Assembly: GCA_963785075.1 (NCBI GenBank)
Contig: CAWATW010000004.1
Coordinates: 372,001-436,000, forward strand
Source of the DNA: JAOUGY01 sp963785075
GTDB lineage: Bacteria > Actinomycetota > Acidimicrobiia > Spongiisociales > ZC4RG35
DNA length: 64,000 nucleotides
Reading direction: 5' to 3'
Shown here one piece after another: positions 51,267 to 60,058 of this stretch; position 1 is the first letter of the stretch, and each line of letters opens with the position of its first letter. The translations under genes and the position numbers were made by a program. The notes below the pieces were generated by a model, which saw only the letters and a program-made list of their open reading frames with translations, had not been told where the DNA came from and did not search any database.

Positions 51267-51758
51267 TCAAGTGAGGTCGGCGACCCGGGCGGCGAGCATC
51301 GCAATCAGATCGGATGAGGCGACTTCCACCTGCAGACCACGACGCCCGGCGCTCACCAAGACCGTTTCGAACAGTTCGATCGTCTCGTCCACGTAGGTGG
51401 CGAGCGTCCGCCGCTGTCCGAAGGGGCTGATGCCCCCTGTCACGTATCCGGTGAGTCGTTCGGCGTCCGCAGGCGCCATCATCGCCGCCTTCTTCGCTCC
51501 GACGGCTCGCGCCAGACCCTTCACAGACAATCGGGTCGCCACCGGCACGATCGCGACTACCGGTTCGCCGTCCACTTCGGCCAGAAGGGTTTTGAAGAGC
51601 CGCTCCGGTTCGACACCCAACAAGGCCGCAACACCCTCGCCGTAGGTGTCGGCGTCCTCCGGCAACGCTCCCATGTCGTACGGGTGGAGCACATGGGCTA
51701 TGCCCGCGAGCATCAACGCCTCGGCGGCGGGGGTTGCTGCAGCCTTCTTCTTCACCAT
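51267..51758 (-). CDS. ybaK: YbaK/EbsC-type aminoacyl-tRNA deacylase
   Basis: 163 residues. HVLHPYDMGALPEDADTYGE, PERLFKTLLAEVDGEPVVAI and KKAAMMAPADAERLTGYVTG with GGISPFGQRRTLATYVDE are the Cys-tRNA(Pro) deacylase pattern, including the conserved Lys in LFKTL. It hydrolyses mischarged tRNA. The ATG at 51758 is family-consistent; the frame open to 52298 runs into the TadE genes. Confidence 0.88.
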   Translation of the reverse strand: MVKKKAAATPAAEALMLAGIAHVLHPYDMGALPEDADTYGEGVAALLGVEPERLFKTLLAEVDGEPVVAIVPVATRLSVKGLARAVGAKKAAMMAPADAERLTGYVTGGISPFGQRRTLATYVDETIELFETVLVSAGRRGLQVEVASSDLIAMLAARVADLT

Positions 51759-51909
51759 GCCCGCAGATGATGCCAGCCGGCGCCACCTTGTCGCCAACCG
51801 ATTCGGCGAGCGTCGACGCAGCCACCCGCGTGCACGGCTCGGTCGACCCAACGCCCAGATCCGGGGCGAACGACGCGTGGAAACGGGATGCCATGCCGGA
51901 GGGACGACG

Positions 51910-52311
51910 CTACCCGCCCGGATCGCCGGTCCTGAGCCACACGGTTGGATCGAACTCCGCGGCTGCCCGCCCAACGACCCGATCGAGAGAAACCGGCAGC
52001 CATCCGAGGTCCACCCCGACTGTGACGACCACGGTTCTCGGGCGCCAGACAGGATCCGGTGGGCAGACGCAGTCGATGAGAGATGCGTTGTTGGCAGCCG
52101 CGTACCAGCGCGCTTCCTCGACCGGGCTGCCGGATGACCCGAACGGGGCAAACGTGACCGGCGCAGCTGCCAGCGCGGCAGCGTCGGCGGCGGCCTGAGC
52201 CGCCGCCTGCGCCACCAGGATGTGGTGGGCCGCCATGGCCACCATGCCGCCCAACGCCGACACGCCCACGATGGCAGCTGTGAGGACCGATATGGCACCG
52301 CGCTCGCTCAT
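51910..52311 (-). CDS. TadE-like pseudopilin (helicase/secretion-neighbourhood type)
   Basis: 133 residues, beginning ERGAISVLTAAIVGVSAL with a hydrophobic helix (about 8-38) preceded by a short Glu-containing leader, then Ala-rich outer part with one Cys pair. It matches the actinobacterial TadE-like protein found between secretion genes and the helicase. Start overlaps the TadE stop by 4 bp. Confidence 0.8.
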   Translation of the reverse strand: MSERGAISVLTAAIVGVSALGGMVAMAAHHILVAQAAAQAAADAAALAAAPVTFAPFGSSGSPVEEARWYAAANNASLIDCVCPPDPVWRPRTVVVTVGVDLGWLPVSLDRVVGRAAAEFDPTVWLRTGDPGG

Positions 52312-52658
52312 CGCTCCACCCGCATAACCGCCTTCGCGCTGAGTGGCACTGTGATACCCCCCAACAGTGGGGTGACGAGCGCCTTCTCCAACCGTACGGT
52401 GACTTCCGCCGGCCGCCCGACCACATGTGGTCGGACGACCGACACCACCGCCGCTTCGTTGCCGAGCACCGCCCGAGCGGCGTCGACCGCCGCTGCCGGC
52501 TCTGGAGTGGTGGCCGCCACTCGTACTCCCTCCCGTGCGGCGGCCACCATCTCCAACTGGACCCCGATCACGGCGATCACTTCGACCACGGCGATCAGGA
52601 CCGCCAGCACGACGGGGATCACGAGAGCCGCTTCGACGGTCAACGATCCCCGTTCCAT
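52308..52658 (-). CDS. TadE-family minor pilin
   Basis: 116 residues: MERGSLTVEAALVIPVVLAV is the TadE signature (Glu at +5 of a processed leader, then a long helix), followed by a short outer domain. It acts as a minor pseudopilin in Flp/Tad pili. It follows the DUF4244 pilin gene by 2 bp. Confidence 0.87.
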   Translation of the reverse strand: MERGSLTVEAALVIPVVLAVLIAVVEVIAVIGVQLEMVAAAREGVRVAATTPEPAAAVDAARAVLGNEAAVVSVVRPHVVGRPAEVTVRLEKALVTPLLGGITVPLSAKAVMRVER

Positions 52659-52659
52659 G

Positions 52660-52872
52660 TCAGCGGAACTTGGCGGCCATCGATGTCACCCACGAGATGA
52701 CATTCCCGAACAACCCCTCGAGCGCCGACTTCCCGCCGCCACTCTTGGCCCAGGCGATCAGCACCACGGCGACAGCCGCAACGGCCATCATCACGAGCAC
52801 GTACTCGACCGTGCCCTGGCCCCGCTCTTCCTCATCGAGCCGGTGAAGGCCCTCACGTATGGCATGCATCAA
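52660..52872 (-). CDS. Flp-like major pilin (DUF4244)
   Basis: 70 residues. EEERGQGTVEYVLVMMAVAAVAV has the prepilin cleavage site (G/QGTVEY), followed by a helix and a small C-terminal piece (GGKSALEGLFGNVIS). This is the expected major pilin of the adjacent Tad machine. Confidence 0.87.
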   Translation of the reverse strand: MMHAIREGLHRLDEEERGQGTVEYVLVMMAVAAVAVVLIAWAKSGGGKSALEGLFGNVISWVTSMAAKFR

Positions 52873-52923
52873 CGATGCTCCTCTCTCATCCGGCGTCCGG
52901 CCGGTTCGGGGGGAAGCGCAGGG

Positions 52924-53487
52924 TCATGGCATCACCGGCGCCGTGAGATCCGCGACCTGGGCGGCGATGAACGGGCCCATGAGCAGCACGATGAACCCCG
53001 GAAGAAGGAACAACGCGACCGGCACGATCAAGCGAACCGGCAGCGTCCGTGCCGACTCGATCAGGCCCGCTCGGACTGCCGCGCGCCGGGTGTCGAGAAA
53101 CGCGGTGACGGCGCCGATCATCGGCGCTCCCGTGATGTGAGCCCGGGCGAGCTGACCGGCGAGCAGTGCCAGGGGTCCATCGGTTTCGGCGAGCGCCCGG
53201 GCAAGACCTGACGCCCGACTACGGCGCAGCAGATCCTCTACTTCGCCTCGAACCGGTCCGCCCACCTCTCGCGCCGCAGCCTCCATGGCACCGGCGAGGG
53301 TGTGTGAGGCCGACAGACCGATCACCAGCAACGCTGCCAGTTGATCGATGTCGGAGTCCTCGACGGGCCTGATGCTCGAGCGTCGATCCCTCCAGACCCG
53401 GAGCATCCACAGCATGCCAAGTCCGACCGGGCCCCGCCATCCGGCGGCCGACGACGCCAGGACGAGCCATCCCCAGCGACTCACCAC
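52924..53487 (-). CDS. tadC: Type II secretion F-domain protein, TadC-like
   Basis: About 187 residues with membrane helices at both ends and the T2SSF core (DQLAALLVIGLSASHTLAGAM; EDLLRRSRASGLARAL; LLPGFIVLLMGPFIAAQV). It is a platform protein of the pilus. The start is a GTG pair at 53484/53487 overlapping the TadB stop; the frame open to 54180 is a TadB shadow. Confidence 0.82.
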   Translation of the reverse strand: MVSRWGWLVLASSAAGWRGPVGLGMLWMLRVWRDRRSSIRPVEDSDIDQLAALLVIGLSASHTLAGAMEAAAREVGGPVRGEVEDLLRRSRASGLARALAETDGPLALLAGQLARAHITGAPMIGAVTAFLDTRRAAVRAGLIESARTLPVRLIVPVALFLLPGFIVLLMGPFIAAQVADLTAPVMP

Positions 53488-54152
53488 CTCGACGACCCGA
53501 CGGCGATGCGACCGACCACGCCGGCACCGACCACGACGAGCAGCACTCCCACGACGACCATGCCCGCATGCCATGGACCTTGTGCCACGATGCCCACGAG
53601 CCGACCTGACAGAACCATGGCAACCAGCGTCACCAGCGGAACGCCACCGACGATCGCGGCTTGCAGGAGAACGGGCGCCATTGCTGCCCTCCGCTCTCGC
53701 TCGATCTCGTCGAGGGCCATCACCTGCGTCACGAGTTGTTCCACCACGGGCGTAACCGACCCACCGGTGCCAGAAGCCATGCGGAGGGCGGCGGCGCTGA
53801 TCGGCCCGTACCGGCCCAAGGCGGGCGTCACCGCGTCCAGGACCAGACGCATGGGACGACCTGCCTCTGCCTGGACCTTCGCCTCGGCAAGCTCCCCTCC
53901 CCTGTCCGCGACGTGAATGACCGCCGCTCGGAGGGTGGAGCCGGCACGCAACTCGGCGGCAATCCTCACGAGTAGAAGGACCGCGTCGTCGTGTGCGGGT
54001 CGCGCCCGCCTCACCGCACGTACCAGCGCCACCAGGACCAGGCAGGCAGCGGCCTCCGGAGCGCCGACGGCACCGACATAGGCCAGCACCTCCGGATACG
54101 GACGCCCGGCTGCCCATCCGAGCAGCATGGTGACGCAGACCGCCGATCTCAT
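53481..54152 (-). CDS. tadB: Type II secretion F-domain protein, TadB-like
   Basis: 223 residues: an N-terminal helix (VTMLLGWAAG, PEAAACLVLVALV), the T2SSF domain (VRIAAELRAGSTLRAAV; RMASGTGGSVTPVVEQLV; EIERERRAAMAPVLLQAAIV) and a C-terminal helix (AGMVVVGVLLVVVGAGVV). The ATG at 54152 overlaps the TadA stop by 4 bp. Confidence 0.85.
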   Translation of the reverse strand: MRSAVCVTMLLGWAAGRPYPEVLAYVGAVGAPEAAACLVLVALVRAVRRARPAHDDAVLLLVRIAAELRAGSTLRAAVIHVADRGGELAEAKVQAEAGRPMRLVLDAVTPALGRYGPISAAALRMASGTGGSVTPVVEQLVTQVMALDEIERERRAAMAPVLLQAAIVGGVPLVTLVAMVLSGRLVGIVAQGPWHAGMVVVGVLLVVVGAGVVGRIAVGSSRW

Positions 54153-55219
54153 GAATCGACCCGGTGTATCTCGGTGACACGACGCGACCCGCCGCGTCTT
54201 GCGATCTGTACGACGAGGTCTATCGATGCCCGGAGCTGACGCCGGACTGCCTCCTGCCCAACTCTTGCCGACCCTGACAGGGCGAGCGTCTCGAGGCGCC
54301 ACAAGGCCTCTTCCGGGCTGTTGGCATGAATCGTCGACATGGAACCGGCGTGTCCCGTGTTGAGCGCGCCCACGAGGTCGAGGGCTTCCTCGCCTCGCAC
54401 CTCCCCAACCACCAGCCTGTCGGGTCGCAATCGAAGTGCCGATCTCAGAAGTTGGCGCACGGTTATCGCCCCGGCGCCTTCGGCGTTCGGCGGGCGGGCT
54501 TCGAGCCGCACGACATGACCCGTGAGCCTGAGTTCCGCGGCATCTTCGATCACCACCACCCGCTCGCCACGATCGATCTCGGTCGACAGGACGTTGAGGA
54601 GTGTCGTCTTCCCTGCGCCGGTTCCTCCCGACACGAGGATGTTCGAACGTGAATGCACCGCGTCTCGCAGACGATCCGCCTGCTCGTGTCCGAGCGTGCC
54701 GCCCGCCACCATCTCATCGAGCGAGGTGACAGCCTGGCTGAATCGACGAATCGCCATGATCGTGTGGTCGACCGTGGCGGGCGGCATCACAGCGTGGAGC
54801 CGGCTGCCATCACGGAGCCGAGCATCGAGCATCGGCGCCGCCCGGTCGAATCGGAGACCGAGGGGGGTGATGGCGCGTTCGACCGCAGCGACCACTGCGT
54901 CGTCGTCACGGAAGATGACATCGGTGAGTTCGAGCCTGCCTGCTCGCTCGACCCAGACCTCCTGAGGGCCATTGACCAGCACGTCGGTCACGGATGGATC
55001 ACGGAGGAGCCGTTCCACTGGTCCGAGGCCCACCAGACCGTCGAGCACCGACTCGAGCTGCTCGTGAGTCGCCAGCGGCGCCTCGTCGAGGACGATCGCA
55101 GCGAGAGCTTGATCCAACTCGTCTCGTTCGAATGGGACTCCACGCGCGACAAGCTGATCCGAGAGCCGCTCGATCAGTCCCACGCCAGCTCCCACACGGC
55201 CGACCACGCTCGTACCCAT
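54149..55219 (-). CDS. tadA: Type IV/II secretion ATPase TadA (CpaF-type)
   Basis: 356 residues. Walker A VSGGTGAGKTTLLNVL, Asp box RVVVIEDAAELRL, Walker B LRPDRLVVGEVRG, and the His box NTGHAGSMSTIHAN are complete, so it is an active assembly motor. An N-terminal domain (VLDGLVGLGPVERLLRDPSV; VLVNGPQEVWVERAGRLEL) is the CpaF N-domain. The ATG at 55219 is most plausible; the gene start overlaps the preceding gene by 46 bp. Confidence 0.92.
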   Translation of the reverse strand: MGTSVVGRVGAGVGLIERLSDQLVARGVPFERDELDQALAAIVLDEAPLATHEQLESVLDGLVGLGPVERLLRDPSVTDVLVNGPQEVWVERAGRLELTDVIFRDDDAVVAAVERAITPLGLRFDRAAPMLDARLRDGSRLHAVMPPATVDHTIMAIRRFSQAVTSLDEMVAGGTLGHEQADRLRDAVHSRSNILVSGGTGAGKTTLLNVLSTEIDRGERVVVIEDAAELRLTGHVVRLEARPPNAEGAGAITVRQLLRSALRLRPDRLVVGEVRGEEALDLVGALNTGHAGSMSTIHANSPEEALWRLETLALSGSARVGQEAVRRQLRASIDLVVQIARRGGSRRVTEIHRVDS

Positions 55220-55719
55220 TTCCAACGCCTTCTGACGCGACCGGCGAGCATGGCCGTCACCTGAGCGCGCCGGAGTGGTGGCAGCCGGATGACCTCGCTC
55301 CGACCGCCGGACCATCTCGTGACGGGCTGCAGCACGTGCGCTTCCGGACCATCCCCCCAATCGGCGGGGAACTCCGGCACCGCATGCACGACGGGGTACG
55401 GGATCGAGTCGGCGCCCGCGCGGACGACGATGGCCGGCCACCCGGAGCTGAGAGCCCCGATGAGGTGGAGGGACTCGGTGTGGTCCGCCCCACCGTGGTT
55501 CAGCACTGCCACGCCTCGTCCCATGGGACCGAGATCCGATCTTCGCACGCCATCGTTCAGCAGATCACTGATGGTGAGGCGGCCGGGATATGCGGGTGAT
55601 GCGGCGTCGAGGTCCACCAGCAGAGCCGTCTCCCGGGATGCCGCCAGGCCGATCGGTGCGATGTGATGAAGGAGGAGATCGTGTTCGGAGCGAATGCCGA
55701 GTACCGAGTGTCGAAGCAT
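55174..55719 (-). CDS. Truncated TadZ/Ssd-like protein, no P-loop
   Basis: 181 residues upstream of tadA, where Mycobacterium has ssd and other genomes have cpaE/tadZ. ETALLVDLDAASPAYPGRL and TISDLLNDGVRRSDLGPMG recall the switch region of MinD-like ATPases, but there is no Walker A Lys-rich loop and the usual length is 350 or more. It may be a degenerate localisation factor. The C-terminus (RRWKWVRAWSAVW) overlaps tadA. Confidence 0.5.
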   Translation of the reverse strand: MLRHSVLGIRSEHDLLLHHIAPIGLAASRETALLVDLDAASPAYPGRLTISDLLNDGVRRSDLGPMGRGVAVLNHGGADHTESLHLIGALSSGWPAIVVRAGADSIPYPVVHAVPEFPADWGDGPEAHVLQPVTRWSGGRSEVIRLPPLRRAQVTAMLAGRVRRRWKWVRAWSAVWELAWD

Positions 55720-55835
55720 GTCGAGCAACGTACAAACTCGCCACCTGCTTTTGAAGACTCTCGTACGGAAGCCGATGCTCGAGACGCCGGTGGCCGCCGG
55801 TAGGCCACGACCCTGGGAAGTGCGCCGAATCGCCG

Positions 55836-55841
55836 TAGACT
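55836..55841 (+). promoter_or_regulatory. -10 box of the HAD phosphatase gene
   Basis: TAGACT lies 8 bp before the GTG at 55849, so transcription would begin at the start codon (leaderless). The -35 is weak. Confidence 0.45.
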
Positions 55842-55848
55842 CGGAATC

Positions 55849-56652
55849 GTGCAGAGCCAGGCCGCAGCGTTCTTCGACCTCGACAAGACGATCATCGCCA
55901 AGTCGTCGACGCTCGCCTTCGCTCGGCCGCTGTCGAGGGCCGGACTCCTGTCGAAACGGGCGATGTTGAAAGCGGGTCTCGCCCAGGCGTACTACTCGAT
56001 GTTCGGCGCCGACCACGACCAGCTCGAGAAGGTCCGCGAGGAGCTGGGCGACATGACCAAAGGCTGGAAGAAGCGGGAGATCGAGGAGCTGGTAGCCGAG
56101 ACCGTCGACGAGGTGGTTTCACCGTTGGTCTTCGCAGAAGCTCTTGCGCTCATCGACGAGCACCATCGTGCGGGCCGCAAGGTGATCGTCATCTCCTCGA
56201 GCCCCGTGGAGATCGTGGCTCCTCTCGGAACGTATCTCGGGGTCGACGAGGTGATCGGAACCCGTCCTGAGATCGACGCGGCGGGGGCATACACGGGCAA
56301 GCTCGACTTCTACGCCTACGGGACCGGCAAGGCCGAGGCCATCGCCGAGGTCGCCGAACGCGACGGATTGTCACTGCCCGACTGCTATTCGTATTCGGAC
56401 TCGATCACGGATGTCCCGATGCTCGAGGCGGTGGGCCACCCGGTGGCCGTCAATCCCGACAAGGACCTGGAGGCGATCGCAAACGAGCGTGACTGGATGA
56501 TCGTTCACTTCGAGCGTCCTGTCACCCTCAGGACTCGACTCGCCGCCGTCCCCGCCCCGGTCCCGGTGATCAGCGGCGCCGCGGTAGCCGGAGGCCTTGC
56601 CGCTGCGGTGGCGATGTGGGCGCTGAAGGCCCGGCGACGAGCCTCGACCTGA
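55849..56652 (+). CDS. HAD-IB family phosphatase (SerB/PlsC-associated type)
   Basis: 267 residues. Motif 1 FFDLDKTII (nucleophile Asp), motif 2 VIVISSSPVEIV, motif 3 Lys in GTGKAEAI, and motif 4 YSDSITDVPMLEAVG. The C-terminal helix (VISGAAVAGGLAAAVAMWAL) probably tethers it to the membrane, suggesting a lipid or phosphatidate substrate. In Mycobacterium the ortholog (Rv3661) is likewise divergent from ssd-tadA. Confidence 0.9.
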   Translation: MQSQAAAFFDLDKTIIAKSSTLAFARPLSRAGLLSKRAMLKAGLAQAYYSMFGADHDQLEKVREELGDMTKGWKKREIEELVAETVDEVVSPLVFAEALALIDEHHRAGRKVIVISSSPVEIVAPLGTYLGVDEVIGTRPEIDAAGAYTGKLDFYAYGTGKAEAIAEVAERDGLSLPDCYSYSDSITDVPMLEAVGHPVAVNPDKDLEAIANERDWMIVHFERPVTLRTRLAAVPAPVPVISGAAVAGGLAAAVAMWALKARRRAST

Positions 56653-56697
56653 TCATCACAGAACAGGCATCGCGACGCGTGCGAGCGCCGGGCTGCC

Positions 56698-57213
56698 TCA
56701 GCGTCGCCGCAGAGGCACCAGCGGGTGGCCATACAGGCGGATTCGGCCGCCGATCGCAGCGACCTCGGCCGTGGGATTGACCCACAGCTCATCGGTCAGG
56801 GCAGCGGTCGCTTCGACGAGCGCCTCCCGGTCCATCACCTCCGGGCAGCGGATCGACACCAGGGATGTGCGGTCGATGCCTTCGGCGACCAGGTCGCCTT
56901 CAACCCGCTTGACGGCTTCGGTTGCTGCGACATAGGGCACAAGGACCTCGGCGTCGATCTCTTCGAACTCGGCGAGCATGTCGTCGATCGTCGAGACGGT
57001 GGCAGCGTCTGGTACCGGCTCGTCGAAGAACACCACCGTGCGGATGGACCGCGGTAGGTCTCGTACGCGCTTGATGAGCGTGGGAGCGTGCACCTGAACG
57101 GACGGACCGACATAGCGCCCGCCGAGTACGCCGAACGAGATGACCTGGCCGTCGCCTTCGACGAGGCTGAGCTGACGGGAACTGAACGGGCGGAGAAGAT
57201 GTGGGCTGGTCAT
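56698..57213 (-). CDS. Degenerate IspD-like nucleotidyltransferase domain protein
   Basis: 171 residues. The C-terminal half, LVPYVAATEAVKRVEGDLV...DRTSLVSIRCPEVMDREAL, tracks IspD position by position (T..VKRV, DRS.L..QTPQ.F) but with QTPQ altered to RCPE. The N-terminal CTP-binding Gly loop is missing, so it should not be a cytidylyltransferase. It is divergent from the full IspD gene with 93 bp between starts, which hints at a regulatory or subunit role. The family assignment is by eye. Confidence 0.55.
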   Translation of the reverse strand: MTSPHLLRPFSSRQLSLVEGDGQVISFGVLGGRYVGPSVQVHAPTLIKRVRDLPRSIRTVVFFDEPVPDAATVSTIDDMLAEFEEIDAEVLVPYVAATEAVKRVEGDLVAEGIDRTSLVSIRCPEVMDREALVEATAALTDELWVNPTAEVAAIGGRIRLYGHPLVPLRRR

Positions 57214-57306
57214 GGTGAAAGACCGGATTACCGGTGAACGCCTCCTGTGCCGGGTGCCAGGTTACCGGACATGGGCCGGGACACCACTCCGCGGTAACGT
57301 CCGCAC

Positions 57307-58026
57307 ATGTCGAAGTCGGTTGCCGCCATCGTTCTGGCCGGGGGATCCGGCTCGCGAGTCCAGAAGGACGTCAACAAGGTCTACATGCCGATCCGAGATC
57401 GGGACATGCTCGAGTATTCGCTCGAGACCATGGACCGCTCGCCACGGATCAACCAGGTGGCTCTGGTGGTGCGCGAGGAGGATGAAGCCCGCGCCGAGGT
57501 ACTCATCAACGAGACGATGCCGTGGAAACTGACGCATGTGGTGGTCGGTGGGCAGAGTAGGCATCTGTCGGAGATGGCTGGACTGATCGCACTGCGAGAC
57601 GACATCGAGACTGGTGCGGTCGACCTCATCGCCATCCACGACGGAGCGCGTCCGTTCATGACGCTGAACCTCCTGGACGAGCTCATCGACGCCGCCGACC
57701 GACATGGCGGAGCGATCCCGGGCCTGCCGATCAACGAGCCGCTGTATCGAACGACCGACGAAGGTGCGGTGATGCTCCACCCCGACAGCATGCGCCGGGT
57801 GCAGACGCCTCAGGTGTTCAGCGCAAAGCCACTCTTGGCAGCCTATGAGGCATCGATCGACACCGGGTTCGAGGGCGTCGACACCGCCGAGACGGTGGAG
57901 CGGTTCTCGGATCTGGAAGTGGTCGTCATCCCGGGGGACCCGCGCAACATCAAGGTGACGTTCGTCGAGGACTTCTTCACTGCAGAGGAGTACGCCACCG
58001 AATGGGAAAAGGGCGCCTGGGTGTGA
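57307..58026 (+). CDS. ispD: IspD/TarI family cytidylyltransferase
   Basis: 239 residues. AAIVLAGGSGSRVQKDVNKV is the CTP loop, IHDGARPFM the metal/substrate motif, VQTPQVF and PGDPRNIKVTFVEDF (Lys) the C-terminal signatures. Most likely 2-C-methyl-D-erythritol 4-phosphate cytidylyltransferase of the MEP isoprenoid pathway. The usual PKQ after the loop is NKVY, and ispF is not adjacent, so a TarI-like role cannot be excluded. Confidence 0.82.
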   Translation: MSKSVAAIVLAGGSGSRVQKDVNKVYMPIRDRDMLEYSLETMDRSPRINQVALVVREEDEARAEVLINETMPWKLTHVVVGGQSRHLSEMAGLIALRDDIETGAVDLIAIHDGARPFMTLNLLDELIDAADRHGGAIPGLPINEPLYRTTDEGAVMLHPDSMRRVQTPQVFSAKPLLAAYEASIDTGFEGVDTAETVERFSDLEVVVIPGDPRNIKVTFVEDFFTAEEYATEWEKGAWV

Positions 58027-58090
58027 TTGCCCGCCGACCCGGGCTGCACCGCCGGTAGGTCGGGCAGCTCACATTCGTTCGCGGGCGCGG

Positions 58091-58154
58091 TTTCGCATCC
58101 GGACGTGCCTCCGTATGATGAACGCACGTAAGTGACACCATCGCACGTATGTGA
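58091..58154 (+). promoter_or_regulatory. Promoter and SorC-type operator repeats
   Basis: TTTCGC at 58091-58096 and TATGAT at 58114-58119 are 17 bp apart. Direct repeats CGCACGTAAGTGA (58123-58135) and CGCACGTATGTGA (58142-58154), 19 bp apart, cover the expected transcription start just before the SorC gene. They are the likely autoregulatory site. Confidence 0.65.
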
Positions 58155-58157
58155 GAG

Positions 58158-59087
58158 ATGACGACCCGAACGCTCGATCGCAGAATCCGCCTCGCCGAGG
58201 CAGCACACCGTTATTACGTCGAAGGATGGTCTCAGGACGAGGTTGCCGACCTGCTCCAGACATCGAGGTCGAACGTGTCGCGTCTCCTGGACGCCGCTCG
58301 TCGCGAGGGCATCGTCAGATTTGTGATCGACCATCCCCTGCGGCGCCATCCGGCGCTGGAATCCAGTCTGACGGAGCGATTCTCAGTGGGCAGCGCCGTG
58401 GTGGTCGCGGAGTCCGACCCGACACTCGAACTGGTGGGGCGGATCGCCGCGTCGATACTCCTCGAGTCCCTCGTCGATGGATCGACGGTGGCCATCGGCT
58501 GGGGCCGTACGGTGGAGGCCACCATCACCCATGTGGAGACCGACCGACCGTACGACGTCGAGGTGCTCCAGGTCGGAGGCGACCTGACGATGGCACCGGC
58601 CGCCTCGGGCCACGAGCTCGTGAAACGGTTGGCCGACCGTGTGGGTGGCCGGCATCGCTTCCTGCACGCTCCTGCGCTCGTGGCGTCGGAGTCGGTTGCG
58701 GACGAACTCCTTCAAGAACCTCACATCAGTGACGGACTCGGGCTGGCCGCAAAGGCCGAGATCGCGTTGGTCGGGATCGGCCTACCAGGGGTCGGCTTCG
58801 CCGAAAAGGCCGTGTCCGACTCCTACAACGGCGACCGATCACCCGCGGCAGTGGTCTGCGCCCGACTCATCGACGAGACCGGCGAAGAGCTGCCTGGGCC
58901 TCTGAGCCGACGGGTCATCGCCATCGACCTCTCGGACGTCCGATCCATTCCCACCGTCATCGGTGTCGCCGCCGGGCGCGAGAAGGGACCGGCAATTGCG
59001 GCTGCGCTCCGCGGTGGCCTCATCGACACGCTGATCTGCGATCAGCCCGCCGCTGCCGCAGCCCTCGAGTCAGGAGAACGTACATGA
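58158..59087 (+). CDS. SorC/DeoR-type sugar-binding transcriptional regulator
   Basis: 309 residues. The N-terminal helix-turn-helix (AAHRYYVEGWSQDEVADLL; RSNVSRLLDAARREGIV) is fused to the SorC effector domain (GRTVEATI; LQVGGDLTM; VGIGLPGVGF; GVAAGREKGPAIAAALRGG). It likely responds to a phosphorylated sugar or polyol and controls the dehydrogenase operon that it leads, overlapping E1 alpha by 4 bp. Confidence 0.9.
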   Translation: MTTRTLDRRIRLAEAAHRYYVEGWSQDEVADLLQTSRSNVSRLLDAARREGIVRFVIDHPLRRHPALESSLTERFSVGSAVVVAESDPTLELVGRIAASILLESLVDGSTVAIGWGRTVEATITHVETDRPYDVEVLQVGGDLTMAPAASGHELVKRLADRVGGRHRFLHAPALVASESVADELLQEPHISDGLGLAAKAEIALVGIGLPGVGFAEKAVSDSYNGDRSPAAVVCARLIDETGEELPGPLSRRVIAIDLSDVRSIPTVIGVAAGREKGPAIAAALRGGLIDTLICDQPAAAAALESGERT

Positions 59088-60058
59088 CCCGACGAGATCC
59101 AAGATCACCAGTCCATGCCGGCGAAGTCCTGACCGGCATGTGGCGGATCCGCCGTTTCGAGGAAGGGCTCGAGGAGCTGTTCACCCGTGGCTTGCTCCAC
59201 GGGACCATGCATCTGTCGATCGGCCAGGAGGCCGTGGCCGAGGGGACCTGCGGAGCGCTGCAAGACGGCGACTTCATCACCTCGACGCACCGGGGGCACG
59301 GTCACGCCCTCGCCCATGGCGGGGATGCGGCGAAGATGATGGCAGAGCTCCTGATGAAGGACTCCGGCTACTGCCGCGGCCGCGGCGGGTCGATGCACAT
59401 CGCCGACGTGTCGAAGGGCAACCTCGGCGCCAACGGCATCGTCGCAGGATCCATGACCATCGCTGCCGGAGCGGCCCTCACCCAGAGGCTCCAGGACACC
59501 GGGAACGTGGTGGTCTGTTTCTTCGGCGATGGCGCCGCCAACGAAGGGTCGTTCCACGAGGCGCTGAACCTGGCGGGAGTCTGGGACCTGCCAGTGGTCT
59601 GGCTCTGCGAGAACAACCAGTACGGAATGTCGATGTCCCAGGACCGGTCGACTGCGGGCGGCTCGGTCGCCGCTCGGGCATCGGCCTATGGGATGCCAGG
59701 TGCCACCGCCGACGGCAACGACGTCGTAGACGTGTTCGAGAAGGTCGCAGAGGCGGCCGACCGGGCCCGCCGCGGCGAAGGGCCCAGCCTCGTCGAGGCG
59801 ATCACCTACCGCTATCGGGGCCATTCGAAGTCGGACCGCAACCTGTACCGCACCCAGAACGAGATCGAAGAGTGGCGGACCGAGAGGGACCCGATCGCCC
59901 GTTACGAGGGTCGCGTGCTGGAGATGGGTCTGCTCGATCAAGACGCAGTCGAATCGGCTCGAGAGGCGGCCAAGGAGGACATTCGGGTCGCAATCACCGA
60001 GGCCTACGGGCAGCCCGACGCAACGGCACACGACCTGAAGGAGTCCGCCTATGCCTGA
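59084..60058 (+). CDS. 2-oxoacid/acetoin dehydrogenase E1 component, alpha subunit
   Basis: 324 residues. The TPP motif GDGAANEGSFHEALNLAG...ENN, the MHLSIGQEAVAEG opening, THRGHGHALAHGG and YRYRGHSKSDRN (phosphorylation-loop-like) identify a thiamine-diphosphate decarboxylase. AcoA-like acetoin dehydrogenase or pyruvate dehydrogenase alpha are both compatible. The start at 59084 overlaps the SorC stop and its stop overlaps the E1 beta start by 8 bp. Confidence 0.92.
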   Translation: MTRRDPRSPVHAGEVLTGMWRIRRFEEGLEELFTRGLLHGTMHLSIGQEAVAEGTCGALQDGDFITSTHRGHGHALAHGGDAAKMMAELLMKDSGYCRGRGGSMHIADVSKGNLGANGIVAGSMTIAAGAALTQRLQDTGNVVVCFFGDGAANEGSFHEALNLAGVWDLPVVWLCENNQYGMSMSQDRSTAGGSVAARASAYGMPGATADGNDVVDVFEKVAEAADRARRGEGPSLVEAITYRYRGHSKSDRNLYRTQNEIEEWRTERDPIARYEGRVLEMGLLDQDAVESAREAAKEDIRVAITEAYGQPDATAHDLKESAYA

